Below are positions 29,233-38,932 of a stretch of 64,000 nt of DNA, one piece after another. The translations under genes were made by a program, and so were the position numbers. How positions within the stretch are numbered: position 1 is the stretch's first letter; the number at the start of each line of letters is the position of its first letter. The notes under the pieces were generated by a model, which was not told the DNA's origin, made no database searches, and was given only the letters and a program-made list of their open reading frames with translations. This DNA comes from Zygotorulaspora mrakii (lineage: Eukaryota; Ascomycota; Saccharomycetes; Saccharomycetales; Saccharomycetaceae), in contig NC_050722.1 in NCBI RefSeq assembly GCF_013402915.1, positions 992,001-1,056,000 on the forward strand, in the 5' to 3' direction.

Positions 29233-29305
29233 AGCCCTGTAGGGGGCTCGAACCCCTAACCTTGTGATTAAGAGTCACACGCGCTACCGATTGCGCCAAC
29301 AAGGC
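29233..29305 (-). tRNA. tK(CUU): tRNA-Lys (anticodon CUU), no intron
   Basis: The 73-nt cloverleaf starts GCCTTGT and ends ACAGGGCT, which pair into a 7-bp acceptor stem with one G-T pair. The D arm GCGCAATCGGTAGCGC, anticodon loop CTCTTAA (anticodon CUU) and T arm with GGTTCGAGCCC are all present. Almost the whole sequence matches S. cerevisiae tRNA-Lys(CUU). A T5 terminator follows 3 nt after the 3' end, at 29229-29225. The gene lies between the YDR444W-like gene and ECM11. Confidence 0.95.
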
Positions 29306-29520
29306 TTTTTAATGTTGTTAGATTTGATCATTGTTACTTAATCAGGTAAGGTTTGTTAGGTCAGAAGACAGTAGCTATTATATATCTGTGTACATTTTTT
29401 TTATTGTTTTTTCTAGTTTTCGCTACTTGATTAGAAAGAGGTATCAATCTATATAACATAAATTTAACTTTGGTTGATTTCATAGTATTCTCAAACGAAA
29501 GACACACAAACAGCTGCGCA

Positions 29521-30459
29521 ATGACACTTATCAAAGCGGAAGAGAACCCAGAAACAAGATTGAAGAGCTCAGTTAGCACTGACTCAACCATTTTTTTTGG
29601 AAATTCCAAAGCACGCGAGCCTGATAGTCCGAAGCGAATATGTGGTGCCAAAGATAGCCGCCCAGCTTTGGTGAATAAATCCTTGAACGTTGCTAGTCCC
29701 AAAAAGGACAGTACAATAAATCTGAAGAAACCAAAACCTGAGGACTCCTTATTAAGTGCGGTTAATGGATTATCATCACCTGCCCGCCAACGTAACTTGG
29801 AAATGTGTATTCCAAGTGCTCCCAGGATCAAGTCCGAGTTCGAAGCGACAAAGATGGTTTTACAAGAAACTATTGGAAGTCCTAAGGGTAAACTTATAAA
29901 GAGCAGTTCAAATATTAACTTCTCTCGCAGCAGTCCTGTTGCAAGTGGCCCTGGTATAAATAGTCTCCCCAGCAGCATCAAGAAGAAAAAGTTGAAGTCG
30001 ACGACTGACAAGTTTAAAAAAATTAGCTCAACGGAGCTGTTTGGCAATTTAGATAAAGGCATACTTCCATTCACAAATTATCAGCATGCGTTAGACGCTC
30101 CTGGGGAGTATTTTCCGATAACTCGGTTTCTCTATGAGCTACATACTTCGGATGAAGATAGTCAGAAGAAAAATGATCTATTTGCTGATATCGAACAAGA
30201 TAAAGAAAGGAAATTTTGCCAAAAGACGTCACAATACTCGCTCTCAAAATGGATCGAGGAAGGGCAAAACCTGATGAACAGGCAAACAAATCTCATTGGA
30301 GAACTAGTTCGTGAAAGGATCGAGTTAAGCCATAAGTTCCGAGTAATAACCACAATTATCAACCAAAGAGCTGAAGCTTTAAACGGCCGGGGAGATATAC
30401 TAGATGAGAAGTTGAACAAGATTAAAAGTTTGGGAAAAGAAATTTTGAATATAATTTAA
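29521..30459 (+). CDS. ECM11: Synaptonemal-complex central-element protein Ecm11
   Basis: This 312-residue protein starts MTLIKAEENPETRLKSS, resembling yeast Ecm11 (302 residues). Ecm11, with Gmc2, promotes assembly of the synaptonemal complex in meiosis and is sumoylated near its N-terminus; a sumoylation-like site (LIKAE) is present at residues 3-7. The first half is Ser-, Lys- and Pro-rich and disordered. The C-terminal part (about 215-312) is helical and coiled-coil-like. The frame extends upstream only from a TTG. A 237-codon minus-strand ORF overlapping it is a shadow. Assignment rests on synteny (YDR446W) plus terminal similarity. Confidence 0.82.
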   Translation: MTLIKAEENPETRLKSSVSTDSTIFFGNSKAREPDSPKRICGAKDSRPALVNKSLNVASPKKDSTINLKKPKPEDSLLSAVNGLSSPARQRNLEMCIPSAPRIKSEFEATKMVLQETIGSPKGKLIKSSSNINFSRSSPVASGPGINSLPSSIKKKKLKSTTDKFKKISSTELFGNLDKGILPFTNYQHALDAPGEYFPITRFLYELHTSDEDSQKKNDLFADIEQDKERKFCQKTSQYSLSKWIEEGQNLMNRQTNLIGELVRERIELSHKFRVITTIINQRAEALNGRGDILDEKLNKIKSLGKEILNII

Positions 30460-30657
30460 GGTGCGCGAAACTAAAAGTGGATGTGGGATAAGGCTGAAAT
30501 AAACCGCATGCATAGCGGCTAGCTTGCTAATGAAGATTTTTACATTAGATTCAATGATTATTGGCTGTTTATTTTGATGTGCTATTTAATTTAACTGTAC
30601 ACAGAAACAAATAGAGAAAAATGAATTAAAAAGCTGCATAAGATTTTATTAGCAACT

Positions 30658-31357
30658 TTAAACTCTTCTTCTGAAACGTCTTTCTCTTTGAGCAGATACG
30701 CTGGTAACAGATAATGGCAATTTCAAACCAAGGTTTTTAACCAAATCAGCGGTTTGGTTGTCAACGTTCAAAACACCCTTGGAGTGAGACAAGTCCAAAG
30801 CGGAAACTTCTGGAACGTATTGATCCTTTCTTTCTCTCTCTTCTTCTTGCAATTTGAAAGAGATACCTCTAACTGGACCTTTTTGAATTCTCTTCATCAA
30901 ATGGGTGGTGTAACCAGCAATCTTGTTTCTCAATCTCTTGGATTGGATGGTAGCAATTTCATCACATAATTTCTTGTTGGTTTGGAAGTCCAAAGTCAAC
31001 TTTGGATAGTAACGTTCAATCAAAGCTTTGGAAGCACGCTTGACGGTCTTAGTTCTAACTCTACCCTGTTTTAATAATCATTCTAGTTAGTAAAAATTCT
31101 CATTGTGCCACGCATCAAGTGTCGGGTCATATTCGAAGTCGTATCCATATTCGTGCTTATTCTCATATTCGTCCTGGCATGTGTCTCATTCCCAATAATG
31201 CTTCAAATGCAACTGTTTATGAAAGTGGGTTCACGTAACTGTTGGGCTATCCTCTTTATCACTCAGAGCCTCTCGTGCCATTCCTGATTGCCTCATCGAA
31301 TATAACTGTCTCATGCCATGTCCTGTTTAAAGTTGTTTGATCTATATTACGTACCAT
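30658..31357 (-). CDS. RPS17: 40S ribosomal protein eS17, spliced
   Basis: The gene is complement(join(30658..31065,31355..31357)), 136 residues, the exact length of yeast Rps17. Exon 1 is only the ATG; exon 2 resumes with [20 protein letters not shown], a family signature. eS17 sits in the head/beak side of the small subunit. The protein is nearly identical to S. cerevisiae Rps17 ([20 protein letters not shown]). One gene replaces RPS17A and RPS17B. Codon use is strongly biased to favoured codons, as expected for high expression. It diverges from ADA2 and converges on ECM11. Confidence 0.97.
31066..31354 (-). other. RPS17 intron (289 nt)
   Basis: The donor GTACGT directly follows the start ATG (31354-31349), the branch point TACTAAC is at 31092-31086, and the acceptor CAG ends at 31066. 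The position after codon 1 matches the S. cerevisiae RPS17 introns. Confidence 0.95.
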
Positions 31358-32088
31358 TTTTGTATTGCTTGTTTCGAGGTTTCAACACTAGTTCTTCAAA
31401 ATGCAATTTGCTTAATTTAACTGCGATATAGTTGAAGTGTTCTCCAAAACTAACCTTAACGTGCAATCGCTTGTTGTTCGCCAGCCATCAGACGCTATCT
31501 TACCACCACTGTCTGCAACTTCGTCAAACATCCACCTCTGTCAGTGTCCTGCCGTATGGTTTACCTCCAGTGCGACCGTGAGCACCCGGTGTCCACCAGA
31601 CCAGGCTCTAGGCTCGACAAGACTGAAACCAGTTCCGCCGCCAGCGGGAGAGTGAACAGACAGGAGAGGAAAGTCTCCCCATGCGCTTCCTCTCCGGCAT
31701 GTTTCCGTCCACCTGCCGACAGGCGGCTTCCTCTTCCATCCCATACGGCCAGTACCACGCAGGCAGAGACGGCATCTGTCTAGCCTGTAGAACGCTAAAC
31801 CTGTCCTGAAGTGTGGTTTTTTGATTTTCCGGTGTAGTCGATTTCCAGAAAAAAAGAGTTTTTCATTTTTGATCTGGTGTCCTGATGGTTTCGAATGACT
31901 ATTTACGGAGGTGTGGGTTCTATATATTTCTGACAGTCACAAAACAGTTCTGTGGATATCAAAAATCACGAAATTCTTTAAATGAGCAAAAAGGTAAATA
32001 ATGAAAAACTGGTATTACACCGGCTGGAAAATAGTGAGACGTGAGCGAAAAGGTGAATGTTAAGGGATGCACAAAGGAGAGACCTCAG
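31358..32088. promoter_or_regulatory. Divergent region RPS17 / ADA2 with GC-rich block
   Basis: This 731-bp region separates the RPS17 and ADA2 ATGs. About 31530-31790 is clearly richer in G and C than its surroundings, which opens long chance ORFs on both strands. A Rap1-like site, GAACCCACACCTCC (minus strand, 31920-31907), one mismatch from consensus, lies about 550 bp upstream of RPS17. ORFs at 31437-31783 are not called as genes. Confidence 0.45.
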
Positions 32089-33393
32089 ATGTCCAATAAA
32101 TTTCATTGCGATGTTTGTTCAGCAGATTGCACTAATAGAGTTCGAATATCGTGCGTAGAGTGCTCGGAGTATGATCTTTGTGTACCATGCTTTTCGCAAG
32201 GTCTATACAATGGCGGTCATAGGCCCTATCATGACTACCGAATAATAGAGACTAATTCGTTCCCCATACTCTGTGTGGAATGGGGTGCTGACGAAGAACT
32301 GGCGCTAATAAAAGGGAGTCAGACGTTGGGGCTCGGTAATTGGCAGGACATTGCCGATCACATTGGTAATAGAGACAAGGAGGAAGTTGCCAAGCATTAT
32401 CTGGACTATTACATTAGTAGCCCTTACTATCCTATTCCCGATATCACAAATAATATAGATGTTTCACAGGAGGACTTTCTGGAACAGAGGAGGCAAACTA
32501 TCGAGAAGTTTAGGGAGAAACCCTTGCAGCCTTTAAGAAAGCCTATGGCCTCAGTGCCCAGCTGTCATGAGATTCAAGGTTTCATGCCTGGGAGACTAGA
32601 ATTTGAGACAGAGTTCGAAAATGAGGCAGAGGGTCCCGTAAAGGATATGGTGTTTGAACCGGATGATCAGCCATTAGATATCGAATTGAAACTGGCCATT
32701 CTGGATATTTACAATTCCAGATTAACCACAAGAGCCGAAAAGAAACGAGTTTTGTTTGAGAACAATTTGTTAGACTATAGAAGATTGCAAGGCATTGACA
32801 AGAGAAGAAACAAAGAAACTAAAGATCTTCATAATAAAATTAAACCGTTTGCCACAATAATGACAGCAATCGATTTCGAAGAGTTTTCTAGAGATATACT
32901 GGAGGAATTGCGGTGCCGATCAAGAATACATCAGCTTCAGGAGTGGAGATCCAACGGTATAACAACGTTAGAAGCAGGATTAAAATATGAGCGTGATAAG
33001 CAATTAAGGATTGCAGCGTTAGAAAGATTTGGCACTTCGACTTATACTCAAGCAAATGGAATTGATGGTAGACACAGAACAAGCTCGGCGCACAGATCAA
33101 ATGCAGACTACTCACAAAATCATAATGAAGTTAGTGGTAGAAAGAAAGTCATGACTATAAGCGATATTCAGCACGGTTCTGATTTTGGTTTACTATCACC
33201 GGACGAACAACAACTATGCACCCAGCTCAAAATTCTTCCAAAGCCATATCTCGCGATTAAAGAACTTTTATTTAGAGAACTTCTGCGAAGTGACGGATCT
33301 TTGAAGAAAAAGTCATGTCGAGATCTACTTAACATTGAGCCTATAAAGGCAAACAAAATCTATGAATTTTTTGAGTCTCAAAACTGGATATGA
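32089..33393 (+). CDS. ADA2: Transcriptional adaptor Ada2 (SAGA/ADA)
   Basis: This 434-residue protein has the same length as S. cerevisiae Ada2. It has a ZZ zinc finger at residues 5-48 (FHCDVCSADC, CPF-type cysteines), a SANT domain about 62-108 (GLGNWQDIADHIGNRDKEEV), and a C-terminal SWIRM domain from about 350. Ada2 is the adaptor in SAGA, SLIK and ADA that activates the Gcn5 acetyltransferase and helps it act on nucleosomes. The frame runs back to a GTG at 32041, but the ATG at 32089 (MSNKFHCDVC) gives the exact homologous start. It converges on UTP6 with 36 bp between stops. Confidence 0.97.
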   Translation: MSNKFHCDVCSADCTNRVRISCVECSEYDLCVPCFSQGLYNGGHRPYHDYRIIETNSFPILCVEWGADEELALIKGSQTLGLGNWQDIADHIGNRDKEEVAKHYLDYYISSPYYPIPDITNNIDVSQEDFLEQRRQTIEKFREKPLQPLRKPMASVPSCHEIQGFMPGRLEFETEFENEAEGPVKDMVFEPDDQPLDIELKLAILDIYNSRLTTRAEKKRVLFENNLLDYRRLQGIDKRRNKETKDLHNKIKPFATIMTAIDFEEFSRDILEELRCRSRIHQLQEWRSNGITTLEAGLKYERDKQLRIAALERFGTSTYTQANGIDGRHRTSSAHRSNADYSQNHNEVSGRKKVMTISDIQHGSDFGLLSPDEQQLCTQLKILPKPYLAIKELLFRELLRSDGSLKKKSCRDLLNIEPIKANKIYEFFESQNWI

Positions 33394-33429
33394 TATGTGT
33401 ATGTATATATTAAAGGGAAATGAAAAGGA

Positions 33430-34767
33430 TCAAAGTTTTTTGGTAATTGTTTCCAAAAGATGATAGCTTTCATTATTTTCTGAGCTCATCTTTGTAATGA
33501 AACGATCTCGTATAAATTCACTGTATTTTTCCTTAACTTTCTTAATTGAACTCTCATCAAGTTTAGATTTATATGCAAAATATTTCTTCACTGAAAGTTG
33601 TAGTTGGTCAACATCCAAAGATTCAACTTGCATATATCTTATATTTAGAGTAATATCCAAAAAAATAATTCCATCGTTAAGTTCCGGTAGATCATCCTTC
33701 AACAGAATATTTTCATGTTCGTTTTTCCAATATTCAAGCACATGATTGATCAGGTAATCTCTATGCAAATCTTTAAAGTTATCAAATAGTGAAATCAATT
33801 CCATTGATTTTTCAAATAACGTGGATGTGGTCTCCAACTTTAGTTCTTTAAGTGTTACTGAATCTGAGATATCATAATATCCTTTATATTTATTAATGTA
33901 ATAGTCGCCAAGTGTCTTCATGCACATATCAAATATAGTCAGAGCTATATCACCCCGCAAAGCTGGATTCGTTTCATCGTTCCCAAGCATATTCATATCT
34001 GCTTCTGGTAACTGATTCAGTTTATCTTTCATGACATCACCTGCTGTTGGTATATAAACTGTTGCATCCTCGTTCTTGCTTCCATTTTCTTCGCTACTTT
34101 CTGTGGAGGTTTGCTTGAGCATATCGAGTTCTTGCTCCCTCTCACTTAACAGTCCCATGACTTTTCTTCTATTAATCAACTTTGTGATAAAACTCAATTC
34201 AAATTTAATGTACTCATACCACAACTTGAAGGCTTGTGGATTGAATCTCAGAGCATTCTGGAACAGCAGTCTACAACTTTTGAAATTCGCATGTACTTCA
34301 TATTCATACTTGGCGCAACTGATCCAGACTTCTACGTTGGTCGGATGTAACCTTAGCAATTCATTATATACCTTTTGAATTTTCTTATACGACGTTTGGT
34401 TGCCCCTAGTCTTCAGATATTTCAAATACATCGCCCAAAACTTCAGTTCATTTGGAAACTTGTTGCAACCTCTTTGATAAATGTATGCAATTCGTTGCTG
34501 GACTGACCAGTCTGATATGGTATTCTTTTTTGAATTTTGCAGTACCCTTTTGACACGTTTTTTGCGAAGGCTTTCCACACTGTTCTCGTAATTGATATAT
34601 TTGATATAATCGTTAATCGATGAGCCTCTAGAATTTAATCGGTGTTCAAAATCTGTTCTCTTTTTCATGATTAGCGACACTTCCTTCTTGGTGAACAGTC
34701 CTAGATCAACCAAATCGTTCACCTCCGGAATACATTGCTCCAAATAATATCTAGTCTTGGATGACAT
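33430..34767 (-). CDS. UTP6: U3 snoRNP / SSU processome protein Utp6
   Basis: This 445-residue protein starts [19 protein letters not shown], typical of Utp6. Utp6 is a nucleolar member of the UTP-B subcomplex of the small-subunit processome, needed for 18S rRNA maturation. It has HAT-type helical repeats about residues 90-210 ([29 protein letters not shown]). The C-terminal half is helical without catalytic motifs. It corresponds to YDR449C. The promoter side carries PAC- and RRPE-like motifs typical of ribosome-biogenesis genes. Confidence 0.93.
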   Translation of the reverse strand: MSSKTRYYLEQCIPEVNDLVDLGLFTKKEVSLIMKKRTDFEHRLNSRGSSINDYIKYINYENSVESLRKKRVKRVLQNSKKNTISDWSVQQRIAYIYQRGCNKFPNELKFWAMYLKYLKTRGNQTSYKKIQKVYNELLRLHPTNVEVWISCAKYEYEVHANFKSCRLLFQNALRFNPQAFKLWYEYIKFELSFITKLINRRKVMGLLSEREQELDMLKQTSTESSEENGSKNEDATVYIPTAGDVMKDKLNQLPEADMNMLGNDETNPALRGDIALTIFDMCMKTLGDYYINKYKGYYDISDSVTLKELKLETTSTLFEKSMELISLFDNFKDLHRDYLINHVLEYWKNEHENILLKDDLPELNDGIIFLDITLNIRYMQVESLDVDQLQLSVKKYFAYKSKLDESSIKKVKEKYSEFIRDRFITKMSSENNESYHLLETITKKL

Positions 34768-34860
34768 CTTAGATTAAATTGTTACTGAACGAGTTTCAAA
34801 AGAGTAAATATGGGAGTCCTCAATAATCTTTACCAGATTTCAATTCTATTATGCGATGGT

Positions 34861-34952
34861 ATGAGATGAGATGAGATGAGGTTATAAGTTTGTTTTCCAT
34901 TTTAAAATTTTCTAGAGGTTATTACCCTGCATTTTAACTACCAAAAATTTTC
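34861..34952. promoter_or_regulatory. PAC-like (ATGAG)4 and RRPE-like motifs
   Basis: Four perfect ATGAG units at 34861-34880 contain GATGAGATGAG, the core of the PAC element. AAAAATTTTC at 34943-34952 fits the RRPE. The PAC/RRPE pair marks promoters of ribosome-biogenesis genes (Dot6/Tod6 and Stb3 targets), and divergent UTP6 starts 94 bp from the PAC-like block. YML6 on the other side could share it. Confidence 0.6.
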
Positions 34953-35068
34953 GGTATTTTCAAACGACAATTAATACACTTATAGATGGAAATCGGATGA
35001 CCTGTATAGGGAAAATGATGATCCCCGAGGTTGACCTTTAATATATATCTAGTACACTATCAACAACT

Positions 35069-35959
35069 ATGTTCTCCAAATGTCGATTGACTAGAGTATG
35101 TGCTAATCTGATGATATCGATTCTTGATTCTCTTTTTCCACAGTATAACAATTTCAACTAACACAAGCAATAACAGCTGTTCAAAACAATTCGTCGTCAG
35201 TCCACTTTAGCGGCAGAAAGTGTATCACTTCCTAATGCAGCAACTCCTCCTCGTTTCACATTGGCAACCGTGCGCTCATTCCCTTCCCTAGAGCCATTAA
35301 CTTTTGCGCCAGTACCAATCAACGTGCTTGCTGCACCTTTACGGAGAGATATACTCTGGAGAGCTGTAGTATATGAAAATGATAATAAACGTGTAGGATC
35401 ATCCAATCCTCCAGGGAGAAGCGAAAATGGCTATTCAAGACGTAAGTTATTACCCCAAAAGGGTACAGGTAGAGCTAGAGCTGGTGACGCAAATTCACCA
35501 ACCAGACACAACGGTGCAAGGGCATTGGCAAGAAATGCACCAAATGATTACACAACAGCTTTGCCGTATAAAATTTACTCACAAGCAGTGCTGAACGCTT
35601 TGAGTCATCAGTATAAAAGCGGGAATCTTTTCATCATCGGCGGGGGGAATGAGTTGGCGAAAACAAATGAACTTGATTTGAATGAACTAGACCTCGTCCC
35701 AAACCCGAACGCGGAGGCAGATCACGGAGATATCGTCTTCGCTCGATTCCTCAAGGAGTACAATTTGGAAAACAAAAGGCTACTGTTCATAACCAGTGAT
35801 TTAAGAGAAGGTTTGATGAAACATACTGACGCATTCAAAGACAAAGTCGACATTGTCCAACAAGAGTTTGTAGATGTCAACGATCTCCTGAAGGCTCAAA
35901 GAATATTTATCGAATTAGAGTCACTGGAGTTCCTAGCAGTAACTCACTCTCCCGAATAG
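35069..35959 (+). CDS. YML6: Mitochondrial large-subunit ribosomal protein uL4m (Yml6), spliced
   Basis: The predicted gene is join(35069..35095,35177..35959), 269 residues. Exon 1 encodes MFSKCRLTR, joined in frame to [15 protein letters not shown], which together make a basic, acid-poor mitochondrial presequence. Exon 2 carries the uL4 core, [20 protein letters not shown], then the loop [20 protein letters not shown] that reaches the peptide exit tunnel. The exon-2 frame has no ATG before its stop at 35171, which forces the splice model. The S. cerevisiae gene YML025C also has an intron near its start. The protein works in mitochondrial translation. Confidence 0.87.
35096..35176 (+). other. 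YML6 intron (81 nt)
   Basis: The donor GTATGT is at 35096-35101, the branch point is AACTAAC at 35156-35162 (one base off TACTAAC), and the acceptor CAG ends at 35176. The alternative acceptor at 35143 would put a stop in frame. Confidence 0.82.
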
Positions 35960-36721
35960 AGGTTTTCTCATCATTTCATAACACGAAAAACTCATCTGTA
36001 TATAGTTTGGAAATGTATTTACTCTTTAAAATGACATTCATGTAATCAAGATGCGTAGGCATATATCCCATATTTCATCCCCATCTCCCATACGAGATCC
36101 TACAATTGAAGATATGAGATGTACATGTAGCTCTGCAAATTTCATTCATTTCATTCACATTCGTTAGCAGTCTACGGAAAATAAAGATATTCTATGACTG
36201 CTTCAAATTATTAGCATCCGTACACCTTTTAAGAATTTCTCAAAGATCCGGACACCCACTTACTTTATTCTTTGTGTGCTTCCGGACACTTCGAGTTTGA
36301 AAAAGGATGCGGCAGGCCTCAGAGGGATAGTGCCCATTGGAAGCTCAGCTCGCGGGCCGTATGTGGTGCACAACACTTTGGCTTGTCGGGGGAAATGTTC
36401 AGTCTCATGCTTCTCTCTTCGCACAGGCGGTGTGGTTCCCCAGGCTGACGAGCTAGGCTGACCGGCCCAGAGTTCCCAGCGGGAGCCGGAGGTAACGTAG
36501 CGTCAATTCCCTGTCGTAGATGTCGCTGAGGGAGCCAGGCAGAATTTCATTCAGGAGTCAGGTCAGAGGTATCTGGAAATACAGGATCACGGCTTCTCTG
36601 AGTAGTGGGAAAGTTGTAATACTGCGTTTTTGCAAAGGTCTAAGTGAAGAATTGGTAAAAGTGCCCGTTAAACTGTTGCAACAGCCTTTAGGAAACAAAC
36701 GTATAGCAAGAACGGGTAAAG
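35960..36721. promoter_or_regulatory. RPS18 promoter region with GC-rich block
   Basis: These 762 bp hold the YML6 3' end and the RPS18 promoter. Rap1-type sites at 36213-36264 are followed by a visibly GC-rich block (about 36290-36600) and then an AT-rich leader up to the ATG. Several short chance ORFs arise in the GC-rich part and none is called. Confidence 0.5.
36213..36264 (+). promoter_or_regulatory. Tandem Rap1-type sites upstream of RPS18
   Basis: AGCATCCGTACACC (36213-36226) resembles the HOMOL1/Rap1 element. ACACCCACTTACT (36252-36264) fits the Rap1 consensus with one mismatch. Two same-direction sites about 39 bp apart are the classic ribosomal-protein-gene arrangement. They lie about 460-510 bp before the ATG, which is rather far. 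Confidence 0.55.
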
Positions 36722-37486
36722 ATGTCTCTAGTTGTTCAAGAACAAGGTTCCTTCCAACACATTTTACGGTATGTCTAATGATTTAATTCGAGAAAGATGA
36801 GCAGAGAAGATGATAAAGTGAAACACACCAGATTTGAAAAATGGAAATGTAAATTTGGGAAAGTGAAGTGGAAGATCAAGCGTACCCTGGTGGCTTTATG
36901 GATCTAACCATGAACTGGATAGATACTCCTGACGCGAACCGCAGTTATAGCGAAGCAGAAGCAATTCATAACGGGACCAAAGTAAAAAGGTGATTGAACG
37001 TGTACCGACCCCATTCTGGATTACACATTTTAAGCGCATCTTTTGGGACAATTGGAACGTTTTACTAACAGAAAATATCTATTTTTTTACAGTTTGTTAA
37101 ACACCAATGTTGATGGTAACATCAAGGTCGTTTACGCCTTGACCACTATTAAGGGTGTTGGCCGTCGTTACGCTAACTTGGTCTGCAAGAAAGCTGATGT
37201 CAACTTGTACAAGAGAGCTGGTGAATTGACCCAAGAAGAATTGGAAAGAATTGTTCAAATCATGCAAAACCCAACCCAATACAAGATCCCAGCTTGGTTC
37301 TTGAACCGTCAAAGAGATGTCAACGATGGTAAGGATTACCACACTTTGGCTAACGGTGTCGAATCCAAATTGAGAGATGACTTGGAAAGATTGAAGAAGA
37401 TCAGAGCTCACCGTGGTGTCAGACATTTCTGGGGTTTACGTGTTAGAGGTCAACATACCAAGACTACTGGTAGAAGAAGAACTTAA
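36722..37486 (+). CDS. RPS18: 40S ribosomal protein uS13, spliced
   Basis: The gene is join(36722..36768,37093..37486), 146 residues, the exact yeast length. Exon 1 (47 nt) encodes [15 protein letters not shown] plus two bases of Arg16. Exon 2 continues [20 protein letters not shown] and ends [12 protein letters not shown]. uS13 lies at the head of the small subunit and contacts the P-site tRNA and inter-subunit bridges. The protein is almost identical to S. cerevisiae Rps18, and codon bias is strong. One gene stands for RPS18A/B. It converges on the YOX1/YHP1 gene. Confidence 0.97.
36769..37092 (+). other. RPS18 intron (324 nt)
   Basis: The donor GTATGT is at 36769-36774, the branch point TACTAAC at 37063-37069, and the acceptor is a T-rich tract ending ACAG at 37092. 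It interrupts codon 16 as in the S. cerevisiae RPS18 genes. Confidence 0.95.
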
Positions 37487-37843
37487 ACAAAATTGCCATA
37501 ATTGTACAAGTATTTTTTATAACAATTTAATATTAGTCTTTTTCAATTGTATATCAATTATTAAGTTCATCTATGCATAAGTAGCTTAAGAAGAAAACCA
37601 AAAAAACAATAGAATTAGTTCAGTAGACAAAAACTTGAAATATACACGATATTCCGAGTTGTCGTCGGCCATCTTTCTGATATTATACTCCGTAATTTAT
37701 TTCCGTTAACTATTTGAAGATATGTAAAAAAACATAAGTCTAGCTAGTTCAGTAAATGGCACCATGAAGACATCACACAGCCATAACTACTATTATCTTG
37801 GTCATTATTTTATTATTACAACTTTAGCAGCATACCAACCTGG
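37487..37843. other. Convergent intergenic region RPS18 / YOX1
   Basis: These 357 AT-rich bases between convergent stops hold both 3' ends. No gene or distinctive signal is seen. Confidence 0.5.
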
Positions 37844-38932
37844 TTAATGCACTAAAGTATTGGTATTCAATTCTCGTAAAGGAATCTTCTTGTGCTCGAG
37901 AATAGGTTTCGAATTATTCTGTGTGATTGAGTATTTTCTAGGAAATGGGCTTACAGATCCAGGAGTGCCATTTATCAATCTGTTTACTCTTGTATTCGAA
38001 GGGGTTTTGATGGGTGTTAAAAGTTTTTTGTCGGATGTCAAGTGGAAGGTTAATGCTTGTCCTCTCTTAGACGACGGCGATAATTTTGTCGGAGTATACT
38101 TGTTGATTGACTTCGTTGGAGAAATTTTCTCCTCAGGCAATACAACGGAGAGATCATCTACTGTCGAATCACGGCAATTTCCTGTTTCTAGGGTATTTAT
38201 TATTTTGTTCGCCAATGGTGTCATATGAAGGTTGTCCTCAATTATCATTTCGCTCATTTCTTTAGTCTCAGCTGACGCTGCAGTAGACTTGCTGGCGGAG
38301 TTCTTCTGTTTTTTCGAAGCTTGCCTTCTATTCTGGAACCATATTTGTATAGCTTTCACTGACATGTTACATCTGTCCGCCAATTCTTGTCTTTTTCGTT
38401 TATCAGGGGCGGGACACAGATCAAATTCTGCCTGTAGAATTCGTAATTCCTGTGTCGAAGTTCTTCTTCTCTTCCGACGTGCTAATGGCGCGTTATCAAT
38501 TTTTGGTTCCTTCTTTGGGAACGTCTCCTGTGAATGGGTGATAAACGCAAACGCCCTCTTTTTATCATTTGCGGAGGGTGTTATTATAGCCCTGGCAGCT
38601 GACAAAGGTGTCAAAACGTCGCATCTCTTACCCAGGCTGCTGGAGGCACCAAGAGAGGAAGTGGCAGATTTAGTTTTCGATAATGGTGTCGATGGCTCAA
38701 CTTTCGTCTCCGTATTAGCAGGTTGACTCACCATGGTGTGTCTCAACCCACTGTCTACAGATTTCGGCCTTTGCACGCCGCCCTCCAGCGGTGGCAACCG
38801 AATCACACCGTTGTCGCTATAGAATCGTGGCCTCATGGAGTTCAAAAGCGAAGAGCACGGCTCCGGCATTGGTCCTTCCGTGTGAAAAATGCTTTGCAAC
38901 GATGGTAGTAGTGGCTTGCCGCTGGTCGTCAT
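37844..38932 (-). CDS. YOX1: Homeodomain repressor Yox1/Yhp1
   Basis: This 362-residue protein has a homeodomain at about 153-212 (RRKRRRTSTQELRILQAEF to WFQNRRQASKKQKN). Yox1 and Yhp1 repress M/G1 genes by binding next to Mcm1 at early-cell-cycle boxes. The block KRAFAFITHSQETFPKKEPK just before the homeodomain is shared with both paralogues. The ATG at 38932 (MTTSGKPLLPSLQ) aligns best with the paralogue start. An in-frame ATG at 39034 would add 34 basic and hydrophobic residues and cannot be excluded. One gene stands for YML027W and YDR451C. Confidence 0.93.
   Translation of the reverse strand: MTTSGKPLLPSLQSIFHTEGPMPEPCSSLLNSMRPRFYSDNGVIRLPPLEGGVQRPKSVDSGLRHTMVSQPANTETKVEPSTPLSKTKSATSSLGASSSLGKRCDVLTPLSAARAIITPSANDKKRAFAFITHSQETFPKKEPKIDNAPLARRKRRRTSTQELRILQAEFDLCPAPDKRKRQELADRCNMSVKAIQIWFQNRRQASKKQKNSASKSTAASAETKEMSEMIIEDNLHMTPLANKIINTLETGNCRDSTVDDLSVVLPEEKISPTKSINKYTPTKLSPSSKRGQALTFHLTSDKKLLTPIKTPSNTRVNRLINGTPGSVSPFPRKYSITQNNSKPILEHKKIPLRELNTNTLVH

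Noticed and set aside
29361..30074. 237-codon ORF on the minus strand
   Set aside because: It lies antisense to ECM11, which has the homologous start, synteny and length; the protein read from it resembles nothing known.
31437..31783. Four overlapping ORFs of 65-79 codons on both strands
   Set aside because: They are explained by low stop-codon frequency in the GC-rich RPS17 promoter block; none looks like a protein family.
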